A DNA stretch of 64,000 nucleotides from Marsupella aquatica (GCA_973895155.1 OZ316896.1:16368001-16432000), one strand, 5' to 3'; shown: positions 24,912 through 37,748, counted from the stretch's first letter. The notes: a model not told the origin generated them from the letters alone. Program-made: numbers and translations.

Positions 24912-27230
24912 GGGTGTGTACACTTATCATGCTGGTGGTCAAAAACCTTGTACAGAAGAATTTCCGTTGTCTGAAAACATCATTAACAGTTCAAAGCTCA
25001 TTGCACACCTTAGCTTCTGCAACGGACCATTTGTTAGCAATCAAGGAAGGACGGGAGTTGCAATAAGCGGCTTGACTGAGGTACCAATGATATCATCGAG
25101 TATAGCTGAATGCAGGCATTGTAAGATATTGTAAACAAGTTTAGGCTCTCCTTAGCACCCAGCCTAGTAGCTATGGACGAGCAATGGAACCCTTTGCCAG
25201 AGGTTGTACTTAGGAGCTCACTGCCATCTACCAATAAAAATTGTAGGCAGAGGTGGATGGGTTTACTCTCAGGAGGTTAGGACATCCATCCATTTACACG
25301 TGCTCATTCAAAAGACATAGTTAGTGCGGTAACACCATCTGTCAGGCAAGGGGAAGATCTGTGACTGTTTCCTTCCCGCCCTGGAGTGCTACATGTAGGC
25401 TAGCTCCGACTGCACTTCTGTAGGTAAAGGAGATTGTCAACAGTCTAATGTCTAATACGTTATTGGAGGTCCCACGGAACAGCTGTGAATCTGTCGGTGA
25501 AGTCTTTGTGTTTTCACAGGACCTAGGTTGCAATTAAACTGATCTCCTCTTATGCTTGATAAGTGATAGATTTGAAGAAAGGACAATCTAGCAGCTACAT
25601 GTGGAGAAAATAGTTTAAAGACTACGCAATTCATTGACAGGACACAAACTGTACGAAGTCATCTGTTTTTATTGATGAGAAACTAGAGAATCTTACTCAT
25701 GGACACACTCGAATCGTTAAGAGTTTGAGTCCATGCTAACTCAGTTCATTCCGACAGATGAAGTAGTTTGATTCTCTCAATTTCAAAGGTACGGAGACTT
25801 TGAAACTCGAAGCACAAGTACGTCGTACGAGGGGAATAATCACTGTATATGTAAAGTGGGTAGAAACGCTAACGAATTAAGCCACTACAAATTCTGAAAC
25901 CGTATCATACTATCACGTCAATATTTCCCAGTACGAAAACTAAATGCTTTGTATGATATTCCTACTGTACAACTCCTAAACAAACGGTGCCAATCAAGGA
26001 GGTCCACAGATAACATGTCTAATTGCAATCCACTAAATGTCCTGTACCATGGAATATCTAAACATTTTATACTGGTGAACAAAGAGCACAATATGTATAA
26101 CTGAAATACTTCCAAATGAAAGTCACATGGGCATAGCGTTTGTTTTGCCCAACCCTATGGACTCTGTAACACGATGACTCACTTTATAGCCAAAACTCAC
26201 ACTGCTGGGCTCCTTTTGGAAGGGCCTTTCACTTTTGAGAAGGATGCCCTCAGTAGTTTTTCCAGTTGCCCCAATCACCTCTTAAATGTTGGTTTTGGCA
26301 GATTTGTGCATCTGGTTTTTGGTGGCCTTGTGCATCTGTTTGTTCTACTTTGGATCTTTGTTTAAGCTCAAGTGTTTTTTGAACATGTTCTCTGATACCC
26401 AATCTATTACTTGACAGACTTTGAAATTTTCTGAGATCATTTGCTCTATTGCCAATGAGTGCTAAATGGTCAAACACTATAAACCAAAAAAGTTTCTGCA
26501 TGACTAGCGACTGACCAGTTTGGGGAAGGACTCTTCCTTTTTCTAAAGTATGCCAGAGTAGTGTGGGTATGAGTATCACTTTGCGGAAGGAAGTTTAATT
26601 TTTGTGAAGGACACCTTGAGTAGTTTGAACAAGGACTTACCACAGCGTAGACTAATGGAAACTGGCTGCAAATGGCCAGGAGTCCATTTACAGGTCATAT
26701 TTCAGTCAAGATTGTAAAAATTGCTATTTGAACATTTTTTGATGTTATGAATCTGTCCCATCCTAGCTTTGGAAATCCATGGGGACTTTCATAGCAAACT
26801 GATAGGAGTACAATTAGTGGGAACCCTGTTGCAAAATCTTGTTTTTCAAACAGTGTAGCTCATGTTACGCAAAGTGGTTTGATTAATTTTGCCACTGTGG
26901 AGATACCAGCAATTTTAATTTGTGGGAGCGTTGGAGCAGAATCCTATTTTTCAGTGAACATTGCTCTTGTTTAAAGGGAGGGCTTTGACTAATATTTTGT
27001 TGTGGAGCTCCGGAAGATTTTAATTTGTGAGTGTTGTTCTCTCATAACTACTGTAGGTGAGTGATTAGTTTCCCTATCACACTCTATGGGATGGCCAAAG
27101 ACAAAGTATTGGTCCAACCGGGCTTTAAACTTCCAATTTGGAAAGCCAGTACCAAAACATTTTAACTTGTCGGAAAACTTGTGGTTCAAAACCAAACACC
27201 CCATTCATTTCTTGTTTGGTAGGTGAAAAA

Positions 27231-27420
27231 TGACCAATTTATTAAACAGCATAATGGAGAAAAAAAGCAACAGACGTCCACCGAGGAAAAACACGATCAG
27301 CAAAAGAGAAAAAGGGCCAAATAAAGTGCAACAAAGCAAAGGAGTAAAAGCAAAAGAGATCCAAAAGAGGACAGCACGAAACTCAAACTAAGAGGGCAAA
27401 TGCAAACCCCTAGTTATATA
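27231..27420 (-). repeat. Possible LINE-type 3' tail
   Basis: On the minus strand this is a CTTTT/CTTTG-rich block that begins GGGTTTGCATTTGCCC and ends near AATAAATTGGTCATTTTT. It shares word order with the minus strand of 16015-16170 (GCGTTTGCCC..., GACCTCTTTGGACCTC, TTTGTTTGGTCCTTTTT). No coding part remains, so the assignment is tentative. Confidence 0.3.
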
Positions 27421-28714
27421 GTTGTCCACCCTGCTGACCGTCTTGGCGTTGGATGGGGAAAGCCCTTTACAAGTTATATCAAACAACCCAAGTTTTTTTT
27501 CTCCTACTAGGGGTATCCTTTCTGGTTTTGTTGGCTCATGGACCACAAGAACCTGCTACTGTGCTGCCGTCATGTGGCAATCAGATCAGCAAAATTTGGT
27601 TCCAGCAAAATTTGGTTCCAGCAAAATCATGTGGCCATAAATCAAAGTTTGGTGTCAGCAATATACAAGAATTGAATCCCATCCTTTAGTTCCTCATGAT
27701 CTCGAAGTCAGACAGCAAGATCCCCAGGGTATATATCCTGCCAAAGTGAGAATACTATAATCACGGGATCGATTCCCGAGACCATTTACCACCACCTCCA
27801 CTACAGCACGAGGACCGTTGAAAAGGGGTGATTCATTCATAAAGGTTGGTCATGGAAAGCAAGTTCTGGAAGCAAACACGAGAGGAAGGGAAAAAAGCTG
27901 CAACAGCACTCCACATCCTTCCTTCCACAGTAGTTCTCCATGCCTGAGCTGGATGCTGGATGAGGTCAAGTGAGATCAGATGCCCTGAGCTACGCTGAGC
28001 AAAGGACCCACTCATAGGAGCTTCACCCAATAATAGGCTCATCATTCTGCCTCGACCTGTCCGCTCCAGAATCGTGGTGCAGGAACTCCCCCTTGTGTGA
28101 AACAACTCTAAATTGTACTAACGTACCATCTGCTTGCACATGGAGGATTCTCGTGGCCATGGATGCTTTGCGAGTATTGTTCATGTTCAACCAAGGGCTG
28201 AGAGAAAAATTGGATTTAAATGTTATGGGCTATGAGTAGGCATAGGATTCCTTTGCGTGTCTCTGTTTGAAGAAAAAGTGCTCCCTGCTTGTTGGGCCCC
28301 CCTTGGCCCTTTCGTCGTGTACAGTAAACGATTTTCGAGTCGCAGGTTCACAGTCTGCTCCTCTGTCGGCGCGTGGATTCCATTCGTTTGTTCCCCAGAT
28401 CCACTCAACATCAGGAGGCTTTAGAGGAACTCGAAGGCTGGCCTGTCTTTTTTCTTTTCTTTTCTGTTTTTACTTCTGTGTCTCAGATGCAGTTGTAACA
28501 GGCGAAATTTCCATCCTAAAGATTGGGCCATTTTTTCCCTATGTTTAAGATGCAATCGTAATTGGCGAGATTTCCTTCATTGGGAACCCATTTTCTCATT
28601 CAACGTTGCCGAGTCTCTTCGCTTCTGACTCTTGTCCAGGTGCGTGCACTTCGTTTTGTCTGTTGGCGCTGATCTCGGTTGGTTCCGGACCAGAGGGTGA
28701 AGTATTGGGGATTG

Positions 28715-28745
28715 ATTGCTCTGGTCTGGTCTGGTCTGGTTGGTC
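28715..28745. repeat. TCTGG pentanucleotide run in CDA upstream region
   Basis: Four consecutive CTGGT/TCTGG units lie about 400 bp before the CDA start codon. Confidence 0.6.
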
Positions 28746-29138
28746 GCTCCTCTGGAAAGTCTGCCTGTGACGAACGTGTTGTCGATGTCCTTTTGGCACA
28801 TGGCAAGCCAACACGAGATTATTCTTTCCTGGTGCGTTTGTGGGGATGATACGTAATGCTTTACACTGCTGATTGCCTCCATCTCCAGGGTAGTTGTTGC
28901 CTTGCCTCGCCGGAGAACCGATGGATGTATGATCCGTCAAAGCAATTTTGGTCACTCGTCGGTTACTTTCTCCGTTTGGTTGATCTCAATTCCCTCTAAG
29001 CGATTTTGGTAGATTGATTGGTTAAATTGGCAGTAGGAAGGGAAAGAAGGAAGGATTGGACCATCGTCAGAACTGGAGTCATTTGTCTGTAACTTCACAG
29101 GAGTGTGTGAAAATTAGGGGATTGCCAATCTGTTCCCA

Positions 29139-30338
29139 ATGAAGGAGGAGGCTGGATTGCCGTTTGTCATTGAGGCCGAAGAAGTCACTCGCCTGCACAA
29201 AGCGTCTGGTTTGAGCCTCGAGGCCTTTCTGGCCACGCTAGTGGAACCCACACGGTCACTGGCGAGGACGCCCGTTTCGAAATTCCACGTGGGAGCGGTG
29301 GGCTTGGGATCCAGTGGGAGAGTGTTTCGGGGCGTCAATGTGGAGTTCTCAGGCCTTCCTCTCAACTTCTCGATTCACGCGGAACAGTTTTTGGTGGCGA
29401 ATGCAGCTCGAAATGGCGAGCACAGGATTCAGTTCCTGGCAGTGTCTGCTGCCCCTTGTGGTCATTGTCGGCAGTTTCTTCAGGAGTTGAGAGGGGCAGG
29501 GGATATCAGGATTCTGATTGCTGATGAGAAGGCCGAGACAGAGCCTCTCTCTCATTTTCTACCCCACAGGTTTGGTCCCCAAGATCTCTTGGAGGATGAT
29601 TTTCCCCTCCTTTTAGAAATCCAATCCAACAATTTGCATTTTCCTCCTCTTAACGCGCTTCCTTTGTCCAAACCTGGTGCTGTACATTCTAACTCTAGTA
29701 ACACCTGGCCATCTCCTACGGATGAAGAATTGACCAGAGTATTGCAAGGGAGGTCTCTGGATACTTCGATTGAAGCGGTCAATGGCCCAGTTTCAGCGGA
29801 TGCATCGAAGCATGACCTAGATCTGAAATCTGCTGACAGGATTCACGCAACCCTCCCGAATTTCGTGGCTATGCATTTGATGAATTCCCCTGCAGCGTTT
29901 TCTGACAAATTTCCAGCAGAAGTTCCATCTGGTGATCAATCATTGTCTCCACAACAACTGGGTCAACTTCAGCAAGCAGCTCTTGAAGCTCAGGATCTCA
30001 TTTCGCTTCGGAATGCTGCTCTGGAAGCTGCCAATTCTTCCTACTCACCATACACCAATAGTCCTTCTGGGCTGGCCTTTATGACGACTAAGGGTGCTGT
30101 TTATTGGGGCCCTTACTTTGAGTCTGCTGCTTACAATCCTTCGCTGCCCCCTTTGCAAACGGCCGTTGTTGCTTTCGTAGCTGAAGGTGGAGGGTCTTTT
30201 GAGGAGATCTCAAAAGTGGTCCTCGTGGAGAGGGAAGGAACGGCGGTCCGACAGGCTGGAGTAGTTCGACTTGGTTTGGAACAAATTTCTCCAAGGGCGT
30301 CGTTGCACGTGTTTGAAGCACAATCCCGAAGTTGTTGA
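29139..30338 (+). CDS. CDA1: Cytidine deaminase (plant CDA1 type), intronless
   Basis: Hydrolyses cytidine and deoxycytidine to uridine and deoxyuridine in pyrimidine salvage. The 399-aa product comes from a single open exon, with its ATG at 29139 after an in-frame-free leader. Zinc-binding and catalytic motifs are intact: H80-A81-E82 (with QFL following) and P106-C107-G108-H109-C110. The substrate-side motif FHVGAVGLGSSGRVFRGVNVEF lies at about residues 49-70. The C-terminal half (about 275-395) is a second deaminase-fold domain without the zinc ligands, with YSPYTNSPSGLAF and LPPLQTAVVAF, as in dimeric E. coli-type enzymes. The middle (about 165-270) is a low-conservation linker, longer than in Arabidopsis CDA1. 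Nothing suggests a transit peptide. Confidence 0.93.
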   Translation: MKEEAGLPFVIEAEEVTRLHKASGLSLEAFLATLVEPTRSLARTPVSKFHVGAVGLGSSGRVFRGVNVEFSGLPLNFSIHAEQFLVANAARNGEHRIQFLAVSAAPCGHCRQFLQELRGAGDIRILIADEKAETEPLSHFLPHRFGPQDLLEDDFPLLLEIQSNNLHFPPLNALPLSKPGAVHSNSSNTWPSPTDEELTRVLQGRSLDTSIEAVNGPVSADASKHDLDLKSADRIHATLPNFVAMHLMNSPAAFSDKFPAEVPSGDQSLSPQQLGQLQQAALEAQDLISLRNAALEAANSSYSPYTNSPSGLAFMTTKGAVYWGPYFESAAYNPSLPPLQTAVVAFVAEGGGSFEEISKVVLVEREGTAVRQAGVVRLGLEQISPRASLHVFEAQSRSC

Positions 30339-33300
30339 ATACATGCCCAGCAGAGACACCGCGTTGTGTTTATGTCAATTACGTGTGCCTCTCGATGTAC
30401 ATATGTGGGATGTAAATAGCTTGTCTATTAATATAAACAATTCTTTGCTCTGTGCTTCCCCCAAATTGATTGAATAGCGTGAAAGTCCTCTCCTGCCTTG
30501 AAATTACTTGCACCGCTGGTCAGAGTGTTTTGCTTTTAATTGTTCATGAAGATGATGAACTACCTCCAGGGCTGCAGCACCGTGTCTCTATATGCAGTAT
30601 TCGTTTGTAAATTATCGTTTATGTGCAGATAGCTCATTGTGTCTCACTACTTACCAGAGGCTGACATACATACGGGATACGAATACCAGAACTGGGACCC
30701 TCATGTTGGTCATGGCCACTTCAAACGGAAGATTTAGCATGGCAGAAGTGCGGAGTGGCAATCAATTGAAAGATGTTGCTGTGAACCACTGACGTAGCTG
30801 TGATATTTAAGCTTTGTTTAGTTTTTTAAGTCCACCTAGGTAGCAGCAATTGTAACTGTTGCAATCCTCTTTGATGCCCCCTCTTTATCAAGGCTATTTG
30901 TCTCTCTGTTGTTGAGGCAGTCATGCCAACCAGTATCTCTCTTCTTTTTAAAGTTTAACACACCAACTGGTTGTATCTAGTCGTCCATTTATCTCCTTGG
31001 ATAGGACCCACCAGACTCGCTGGAATAGTTCTTCTGTGAGAGTTCGTGACTCCTTTCCACCTCGAGAAGCAAGGTTTCTCCTAAAAATATATCTGGTACC
31101 CAGCCCAGCAACTTCCCTTACGCTTCCGTTCTGTACCTTCTTTCCCTCCTCACACACGTTGTATGCCTCACACTCAAACATAAGATTTTGACTTAGGATT
31201 CATGTTTGTTTTATCTGCTCTTTTACAGTTCCTTTGTATCACTCTCAGTCAACACTTTCTCTGTTCTTTCAACTGGACCAAACAGGCCTCTTTCATTTTC
31301 CCAAGGTCCCACCGACTCCTTTAGACTGGAGGGCCTTCCCTTTTCTATTGTGTGTCTGAAGAAGTCAGGTTGTTTCTATCAGATCTTCCAGCTAATCCTT
31401 TCCACACGATAGATGATTCTGAAACTTGTTGGACCTTTCTTTGATGAGTCTGTTCCTCTGTGCTGAACTCTACCCTTTCCAAATATTCTTCCTTCCTCTT
31501 AGTACCGTATTGTATTCCTTCAGTTCAGCATTGTATCTCCCCCCCTTTTCCTCGACCTCAATCAGACCTCAATTTCCAGCAGCATTACCGGAATTGGGGA
31601 TCAGTATCTGCTTGGAAAAGAAGAGAATAATTGTTGGGACCCAAAAGATGTTGCTTCAGAAGAGAAGATTGTTTTATACATTGCTTTCGATAGGCTCCTT
31701 TGTTTCAACCACAAAACCTGTGAAATGTAGGAAATAGATGGGAGGTCGCATGATGTGCATATGGAGGAGATGAAACGAAAGGGTAGAGGAAATCAGAGGC
31801 AAAGAGTCCATGCTTACTCCCGAGTCTATTTTGTGTTTTGTGCCAACAAAAATAAACAGTCCATCAATTATTGGTTAATGAAAAATGCTCATTTAAGTCA
31901 AAGCAAAACCAAAAAAAGTGTCCATGAAAAGGTGATTGGAGAAACTTGTATGCCTTCTCAAGGACAACATGGTCTCTGTACAATTGACTGAGCAGTACAC
32001 TTTACCAACCTGCGTCACTAGTATTTACCGTGCCAATCATTTTCTTGCCAACCATCTTCCACAAAAACCTGTGCACTTCACAAACCACCAGATTAGCTTC
32101 CCTTCCCAACTCATCTCACTCCCCTCCCCTTACACCTACGGTACCACCTTCAATAACAATCGCCTTCTATGTTGACCATATCTTGCACAACAATGTGTTG
32201 TGCATTCTGTATTTTACCAACCATTCGATTGGTTGCCCACCTTGCCTTGCCATGCCTGTCCAACCGCCCCACTCCCTCCTCACTCCCTCCTTAGTCCCTC
32301 CACCACCAGAAAAGATTCAAGATTGAAAATGTTTAGGATGGGCTGAGTGAGTTCACATGTTAATAGCTGGAATGAACCAGTCTGCAGAGTCACTCCTCAG
32401 TAGTCCTCAACCCCCTTCCCCACTTCCTCACCCCAATTCCCTGCTGTAAGAGGCTTCAATCTAGACCCACCAGCATAGCTCAATTCCCCACCCCAGAGTC
32501 ATGGCCTAGAGGTTTCACTGTGACAGTGGGTGTGAGGACTAGCTTAGATTCTGGCTTTTATTAGTTAAATTGCATCTTGTTTATTTTCTTGAACTTATGA
32601 GCCTGTCTGTATTTTTGTGTATATCTATGAGATACCTTGGTTATATACTAGCCCAAACACCTTTGCTTATCCACAGGAATGGTTCCCTAGACTCTCCATG
32701 CCTGTCCCCACTCGCAGGTGTGTTCTAAATATCAAAATTTTCTGTTACTAGATAAACTGCTTCAGTATGCTGAGTAGGTCACGAATGACATACTTGAATC
32801 AGGAATTATAGTTTAGATTTAGACTAGCCCAATGCCCTTGTGTTTGAGAGTAAGCCATGTTGAGAGGAAAAGTTGTCTTGCATAAGTGACATAACCAGGA
32901 AATTGGGACTGAGGTAAGACCTAAGCTATGCATCATGGGGTGGGTCAATGCTGTCTCCCCCCCCCCAATTTTTAAATCCACACTTGGTCCCATAAGCTGA
33001 GTCATGGGTCTAACCCTGAAGCCGCAACTCAGGCCAGTGGCTGGGGTCAGAGACACCCTAATAAAGTGGAAAAGAAAGCTAGGATAAGAAGTGAAGCCTC
33101 TACATAGTGACTGTAGGGGCAAAGATATGTTGGGGTAGCACCAGCACTAGAAACAAGTATGATGATAAGAGTATTGCAACCTTGTCAGTCGCTCCCATCA
33201 GTCATTTGCATGTATGCATGTAGAACTTTCCTACTCAACAAGGCTGCCGAGTTGAAAAAGTGATTCAACAGAGTGAAAATTTCCAACTAGGCGTGGCCAC

Positions 33301-34200
33301 CAAGAGAAGAGTAGCTGACCACTAAATTCATGTTCAAGTTACTGCAGGTGAGGCCTCCAAGTGAAAATCTTCCAATTCAGCATGGCCGCCAAGAGGAAAC
33401 ACCTGACCACTGCAATGATGTTCAAGTTCGGCAAGGCCTCGACGTGAAATTTCTCCAATTTGGCATGGCCACCGAGAGAAAGCAGCTGACCATTGAATTG
33501 ATGTTCAAGTTAAATGAGGTCACCTAGCTTTAGTGATAATTGATGGGGTTAACAACTTGTGATGATAATCCCCATGTATCCAATAGGTCTCTCAAAGCTT
33601 CAAATTTGATGGACCTCAACTTAGTAGTTAAGGTGACACACAGAAAAAGTTACACACTACCAAATAGTTATGGGCTAGCAAATTGGTAGTCCATAACTTT
33701 TTGCTATAAACATTAATCTTATGCCATGACCATTAGCCGCTCTAGAGGCTAATTGAAAAAATTGAAAAAACAAAACTACTTTTTACACTAACCCTCTTAA
33801 AAAGTGATGACCAGTTGTTTATGGCCAAAAGCCATCGTCCCTACTTTTGAAGCTTTGATACCCCCCTATTTATTCAGGCGAGTAATATAACATTCGCCAC
33901 AAAGGCGTTCTCATTCTTTCGTGGAAAACTTGAAACAAAACGTAAGCCTGAGGATTGACCTCTTCGTTGACGAGAGTGAAGGTGGTGGGACGGTCTGTCA
34001 GGAGTCTGTCCCGGAAGAGAAGAAGCATGCTTATCAAGTCCTCCGCCTGGAGAAAGTGGTGGAGAAGGGTGGGCTGAATCTCTTTTTAACCTACAAAACT
34101 GAGAAAGATTCGTAGAGAAGGAAAGGAAATTGAGTCCTGGGAAACTGATGTGTCCTTGGAGAGAAGAATCCTCCGCATGCAGTGTGGGCTATGAAAACCA
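30339..34200. other. Intergenic between CDA and TFIIE alpha
   Basis: Begins with the CDA 3' region. No other gene recognised; frames at 31000-32330 lie in pyrimidine-rich sequence. A three-unit tandem repeat sits at 33273-33530, and AC-TAGCCC words at 32647 and 32822 resemble Helitron 3' ends but lack convincing hairpins. Confidence 0.4.
33273..33530. repeat. Tandem repeat, three units of about 83-88 bp
   Basis: Units start at about 33273, 33361 and 33443. Each contains GTGAAA(A)T.TTCCAA.T, then GGC(A/G)TGGCC(A/G)CC.AGAG, then AGCTGACCA, then TGATGTTCAAGTT. The spacings (88 and 83) are not multiples of three, so the frame running through it is not a repeat protein. Confidence 0.75.
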
Positions 34201-34212
34201 GACGAGCAAGAT

Positions 34213-34260
34213 AGCACGAGACGAGACGAGACGAGAGGGGAAGGGAAGGGAACTTCAGTT
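34213..34260. repeat. ACGAG microsatellite upstream of TFIIE alpha
   Basis: Consecutive ACGAG units are followed by GGGAA units, about 350 bp before the likely start. Confidence 0.6.
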
Positions 34261-34592
34261 GGGCGCAATTGCATTCTGTGTTGGTCGTTTCGCTTGTAGA
34301 GTGTAGAATAACGAGACGAGAGGACGAAGAGGAAGCAAAGAAGCAACAACTTCGGGTCATTTGGATGCGCCCAGGTCTCCTGGAATGCTCGAAGAATTAT
34401 GAGCGTAGAGCCGTTCCGTCGGTGTGTGCACACCTCTGCCTCTGGCGCTCTTGTTTGAAAGTTGGATGGATTCTGGAAGCCACTATAAAATTCACTGTCT
34501 CCCTGGCTCGGAATTTGGTTCTTAGAAAATTCATTATCTGCTTGGGGGGCCTCTTTGTGGTTCAGACCCTACTGTGTTTGTTATTGTGGCGC

Positions 34593-37500
34593 ATGACCTT
34601 TGGAGTCGCTGTGTACCAGCCTAGACAGTCCATTCTCATTGCCTTTGCAGGGTGAGTAAGTTGATTTCTTCATCTTGGTGGTTAGCCATGACATTAGGGT
34701 GGTAAAGATGTCCAGTAAGTAAATTGATGGGATGATTGTGGATGCAGGTTTGTGAAGCTTGTAGCGAGGGCCTTCTACGACGAGGAGATCCCACCCAAGG
34801 GAGCCAATCGGAGCAAGTCGGACAAGTCTGATAATCGAGGAATTGCAGTGGTCGTGCTGGACGCTCTCACTAGAAGGCAATGGGTCAAAGAGGAGGATTT
34901 GGCAAGGGACTTAAGGTTACATCCAAAGCAGCTCCGAAGGACGCTGCGTGTTTTGGAAGAAGAACTTCTGATATTAAGAGAGCACCGCCGTGAGGTATTG
35001 ATCTACCTCGCTGGCTGTCGGAATTCGAGAACAAAGTTTTGCTTCTGTCGGTTTGGGTCAAGCTCTCATTTTTACTTCTTGTCACGGTGTAGACTGTAAA
35101 AGGCGCAAAAGTATACAATGCTGCTATTGCTGCCGTAAGCGAGCAGCCCACAGAAAGAGAGGGTGAGGAGAAGCTGAAAGTTCATACGCATTCTTATTGC
35201 TGCTTGGATTACGCTCAGGTACCAATTTTATCTTGCTCGTGGGCCATGGGTAGGTACAAGATTTCTCTTGCTGCTTCGACTATGCTCAGGCGTAGGACTT
35301 CTCTTGCGTTTTTTAGAGCCTTCGGAAAAGTTTAATTGTATGGCAATTCTTTTTGCATGATCAACTTTCCCACCGAAATTTGCAAGTGATATGAAGTACA
35401 CCTGTAAAAATCAAAATGATGTTTGTGGGTCACTCTTAGACAAAGTCCACTAGACCTGTTTTTTTTAGCTCATTAGTTCCTCGGAGCACCAGGCGAAAAC
35501 CTAAGGTATTGGTTATATTTTAAGTTGAGAAGGTTTACTTTGTGAAATCCACGGGACCTACATCGATCGCCCAGTGATAGGTACGCTGTGGGACTCGCTC
35601 AACGCGCTGGCCGTATCTAAAACTAGGCAGGTTGTTCTTTAAACCTCTGAATAATCAATTTGGGTACTGCGCAGGTCTATGATGTGGTGCGGTATCGAAT
35701 ACACCGCTCCAAAAAGAAAATTAAGGACGAACTGGAAGATAGGAACACCATTCAGGAATACCTTTGCCCAAGTGCTACATGTGGGCGCAGGTTGATTCTT
35801 CGTCCAGAACTGCTGTCGAAGAGCAGTCTTCTTTTGCAGAGTCTATCCATATGAGCTGATATTCATTCCACTACTACCACCACCCCAGCCAGTTTTGAGA
35901 CTTTCTCTTCTTTCTGAAGCTGAATTCCGAGGGCTTGGCTTTGCAGATACTCAGCATTGGACGCCTCGAGATTAATCAACCTGTATGATGGAAATTTCCA
36001 CTGCGAGGTTTGTGATCAAGAACTTGTGGCCGAAAGTGACAAGCTGGCAGCTGTAGAGCTGGGTGATGGAGATGGAGAGGACAACGCTCGGCGACGAAGG
36101 AGGGAGAAACTTAAGGAACTTTACGAGAAGCTGGAGGTGGGAAATGCTAAGTTTTAGAGAAGTGGGAATGAAGCATCATTGTCTGCATCCTGTTCTAGTC
36201 ATAACGGCTTTTCTTTAGAGGGTTCATTGTTTCTCCATCCGTTCTGTATTCAGGTTTTTTCCTGAAAATTTGCTTAGTAAATCTGCTCCTGCTGCAAAGG
36301 GAACAGAAGCAGTTGAAGCCTCTATCGGATCAGTTGACTCGGGTCAAAGATTTGACTCCACCAGATTTTGGGAGTTTGGAGGCTTGGGAGAAGCGGGCCA
36401 TTGCAGCTGGCCGTATTCTTAATGGTGACGCTTCCACTAGTGAGATTTCCACAGCAAGTCATGGCCAAGGGTCGTCAGGAACTCCCATGCCATTTATGGG
36501 AGAAACGAAGGTAATAAATGACTGAGTTGTGCTATTAATCATAATGTAGTGTGGACTAGTTTCATGATTGATGTTCCTCCATCAGGGTAACTCTCAAATA
36601 AATTCTGAAGTCGAAATTAATGCTTTGCTGCTCTTGAATCACAGGTGGAGGTTGCTCTTGCTGGTGGAGAAACGATAAAGGAGGAAGATAAAGAAGAAGC
36701 TGCACAATTGAAGGTGCTACCTCCTTGGATGATACGGCAGGGCATGCAACTCACAGCGTCTCAACGCGGTGAAACTAGGACAAATGTTAAGGCAGAAAAT
36801 GGTGAATCGCTCAATGGGGTAGAGGCAACGGATAATAAACCTGCTGAGGAAGACAAGGAGGCGACTCAGCGCAAAATCCAAGAGGAGTACTTGAAGGCAT
36901 ATTATGCTGCCATTTTGGCTCTTCATCAGGAAGCTGAACAAGCAACAACTATTCCAGTGCAAGACTTAGTCGTAACACCGGATGAAGATGTGACAGAAGA
37001 AGTCAGGGAGGTTGGCGTGAAGGCCAAAAGAGAAGATGAGGAGGACGAAGAAGATGTTGAATGGGAGGAGGCTATTCCTACAGGTATTACAACCGAAACA
37101 GTCCTGACAGCGATTTGTCACCGTACTACTATGAAATTTGTGCTCTGGTTGTGCGATGGGAAATGCTCTTATGTTTTGGGGATGCGTATCCTGATTTTTA
37201 ATATCGGAGTTCAAGAACTGCTTTTAAACATAGAAAGGATGAAGGTACTTCTCTCTACGAACAGAATACCTAGCAGTAAATCAGGTTATCACTGAGGAAT
37301 TTCTGATAAGTCCCATATTTCACGGATAATCACAGATTAAAATTGTCACAATGTATCAGCATTCTTAGAAGGTTCACTCTGGTCCAGGTAGCACCGAGGG
37401 TCATGTTAAGCGGGTTGTGAAAGCTTACCACCAATCATCTTCTTTTACTTATTTAATAATTTTCTTGATCTTTCTGGGAAGCCATACTTTTAAGTATTGA

Positions 37501-37748
37501 CGGCTGATCCCAATCTAAGCAAAAGATATGCGTCCTAGAAGGTTAATGCATCCGAAAAGAAGACTCCAAGCTAATTTATAGGAGTAAATTGTTCTCAATT
37601 TGCTGACACGAATATTTTGTGTGGCTTTGCAGACGACAATGGGCCCCCAGTTTTGTCGCAGGATTTACATTTGAATAGCGGAAGTAGTATTGATTCTGGA
37701 ACAGGTGGGGATATGGAAGAAGATGAGGAAGACTGGGAAGAAGGCTAA
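34593..37748 (+). CDS. TFIIE-alpha: Transcription initiation factor IIE subunit alpha
   Basis: The large TFIIE subunit helps recruit and stimulate TFIIH at RNA polymerase II promoters. Exons joined in frame are 34593-34651, 34748-34994, 35093-35218, 35675-35790, 35947-36136, 36307-36510, 36645-37083 and 37633-37748 (TAA), about 498 aa. The N-terminal winged helix is clear (FVKLVARAFYDEE, then VVLDALTRRQWVKEEDLARDLRLH and LRRTLRVLEEE). Next comes HSYCCLDYAQVYDVVRYRIHRSKKKIKDELEDR and a zinc ribbon (CPSATC...FHCEVC). A helical region follows, then TPMPFMGETK, and an acidic C-terminus (EEDEEDVEWEEAI; MEEDEEDWEEG). The second to last exons are firm. The first exon is uncertain: the usual plant N-terminus before FVKL is not visible, and the in-frame ATG could be 34593 or 34365. 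The acceptor at 36306 was chosen to keep frame. Confidence 0.9.

Larger units (their letters stand above)
24912..28900. other. Intergenic between PDF1A and cytidine deaminase
   Basis: No gene recognised. A 17-bp word (AAAATTTGGTTCCAGCA) is tandemly repeated at about 27593-27626. The stretch 27230-27420 reads, on the minus strand, as a CTTTG-rich sequence ending in AATAAATTGGTC and resembles a LINE-type tail. The last few hundred bases before 29139 are probably CDA promoter and leader. Confidence 0.4.

Noticed and set aside
28577-28955. Minus-strand frames of 68-119 codons upstream of CDA
   Set aside because: They are antisense to the probable CDA leader, contain the pentanucleotide run, and match no family.
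32640-32840. Two ACTAGCCC words resembling Helitron 3' ends
   Set aside because: The adjacent bases do not form a convincing hairpin at the right distance, and no 5' ends were seen.
33330-33527. Apparent repeat-protein frame
   Set aside because: The underlying tandem repeat has periods of 88 and 83 bp, which do not keep frame.
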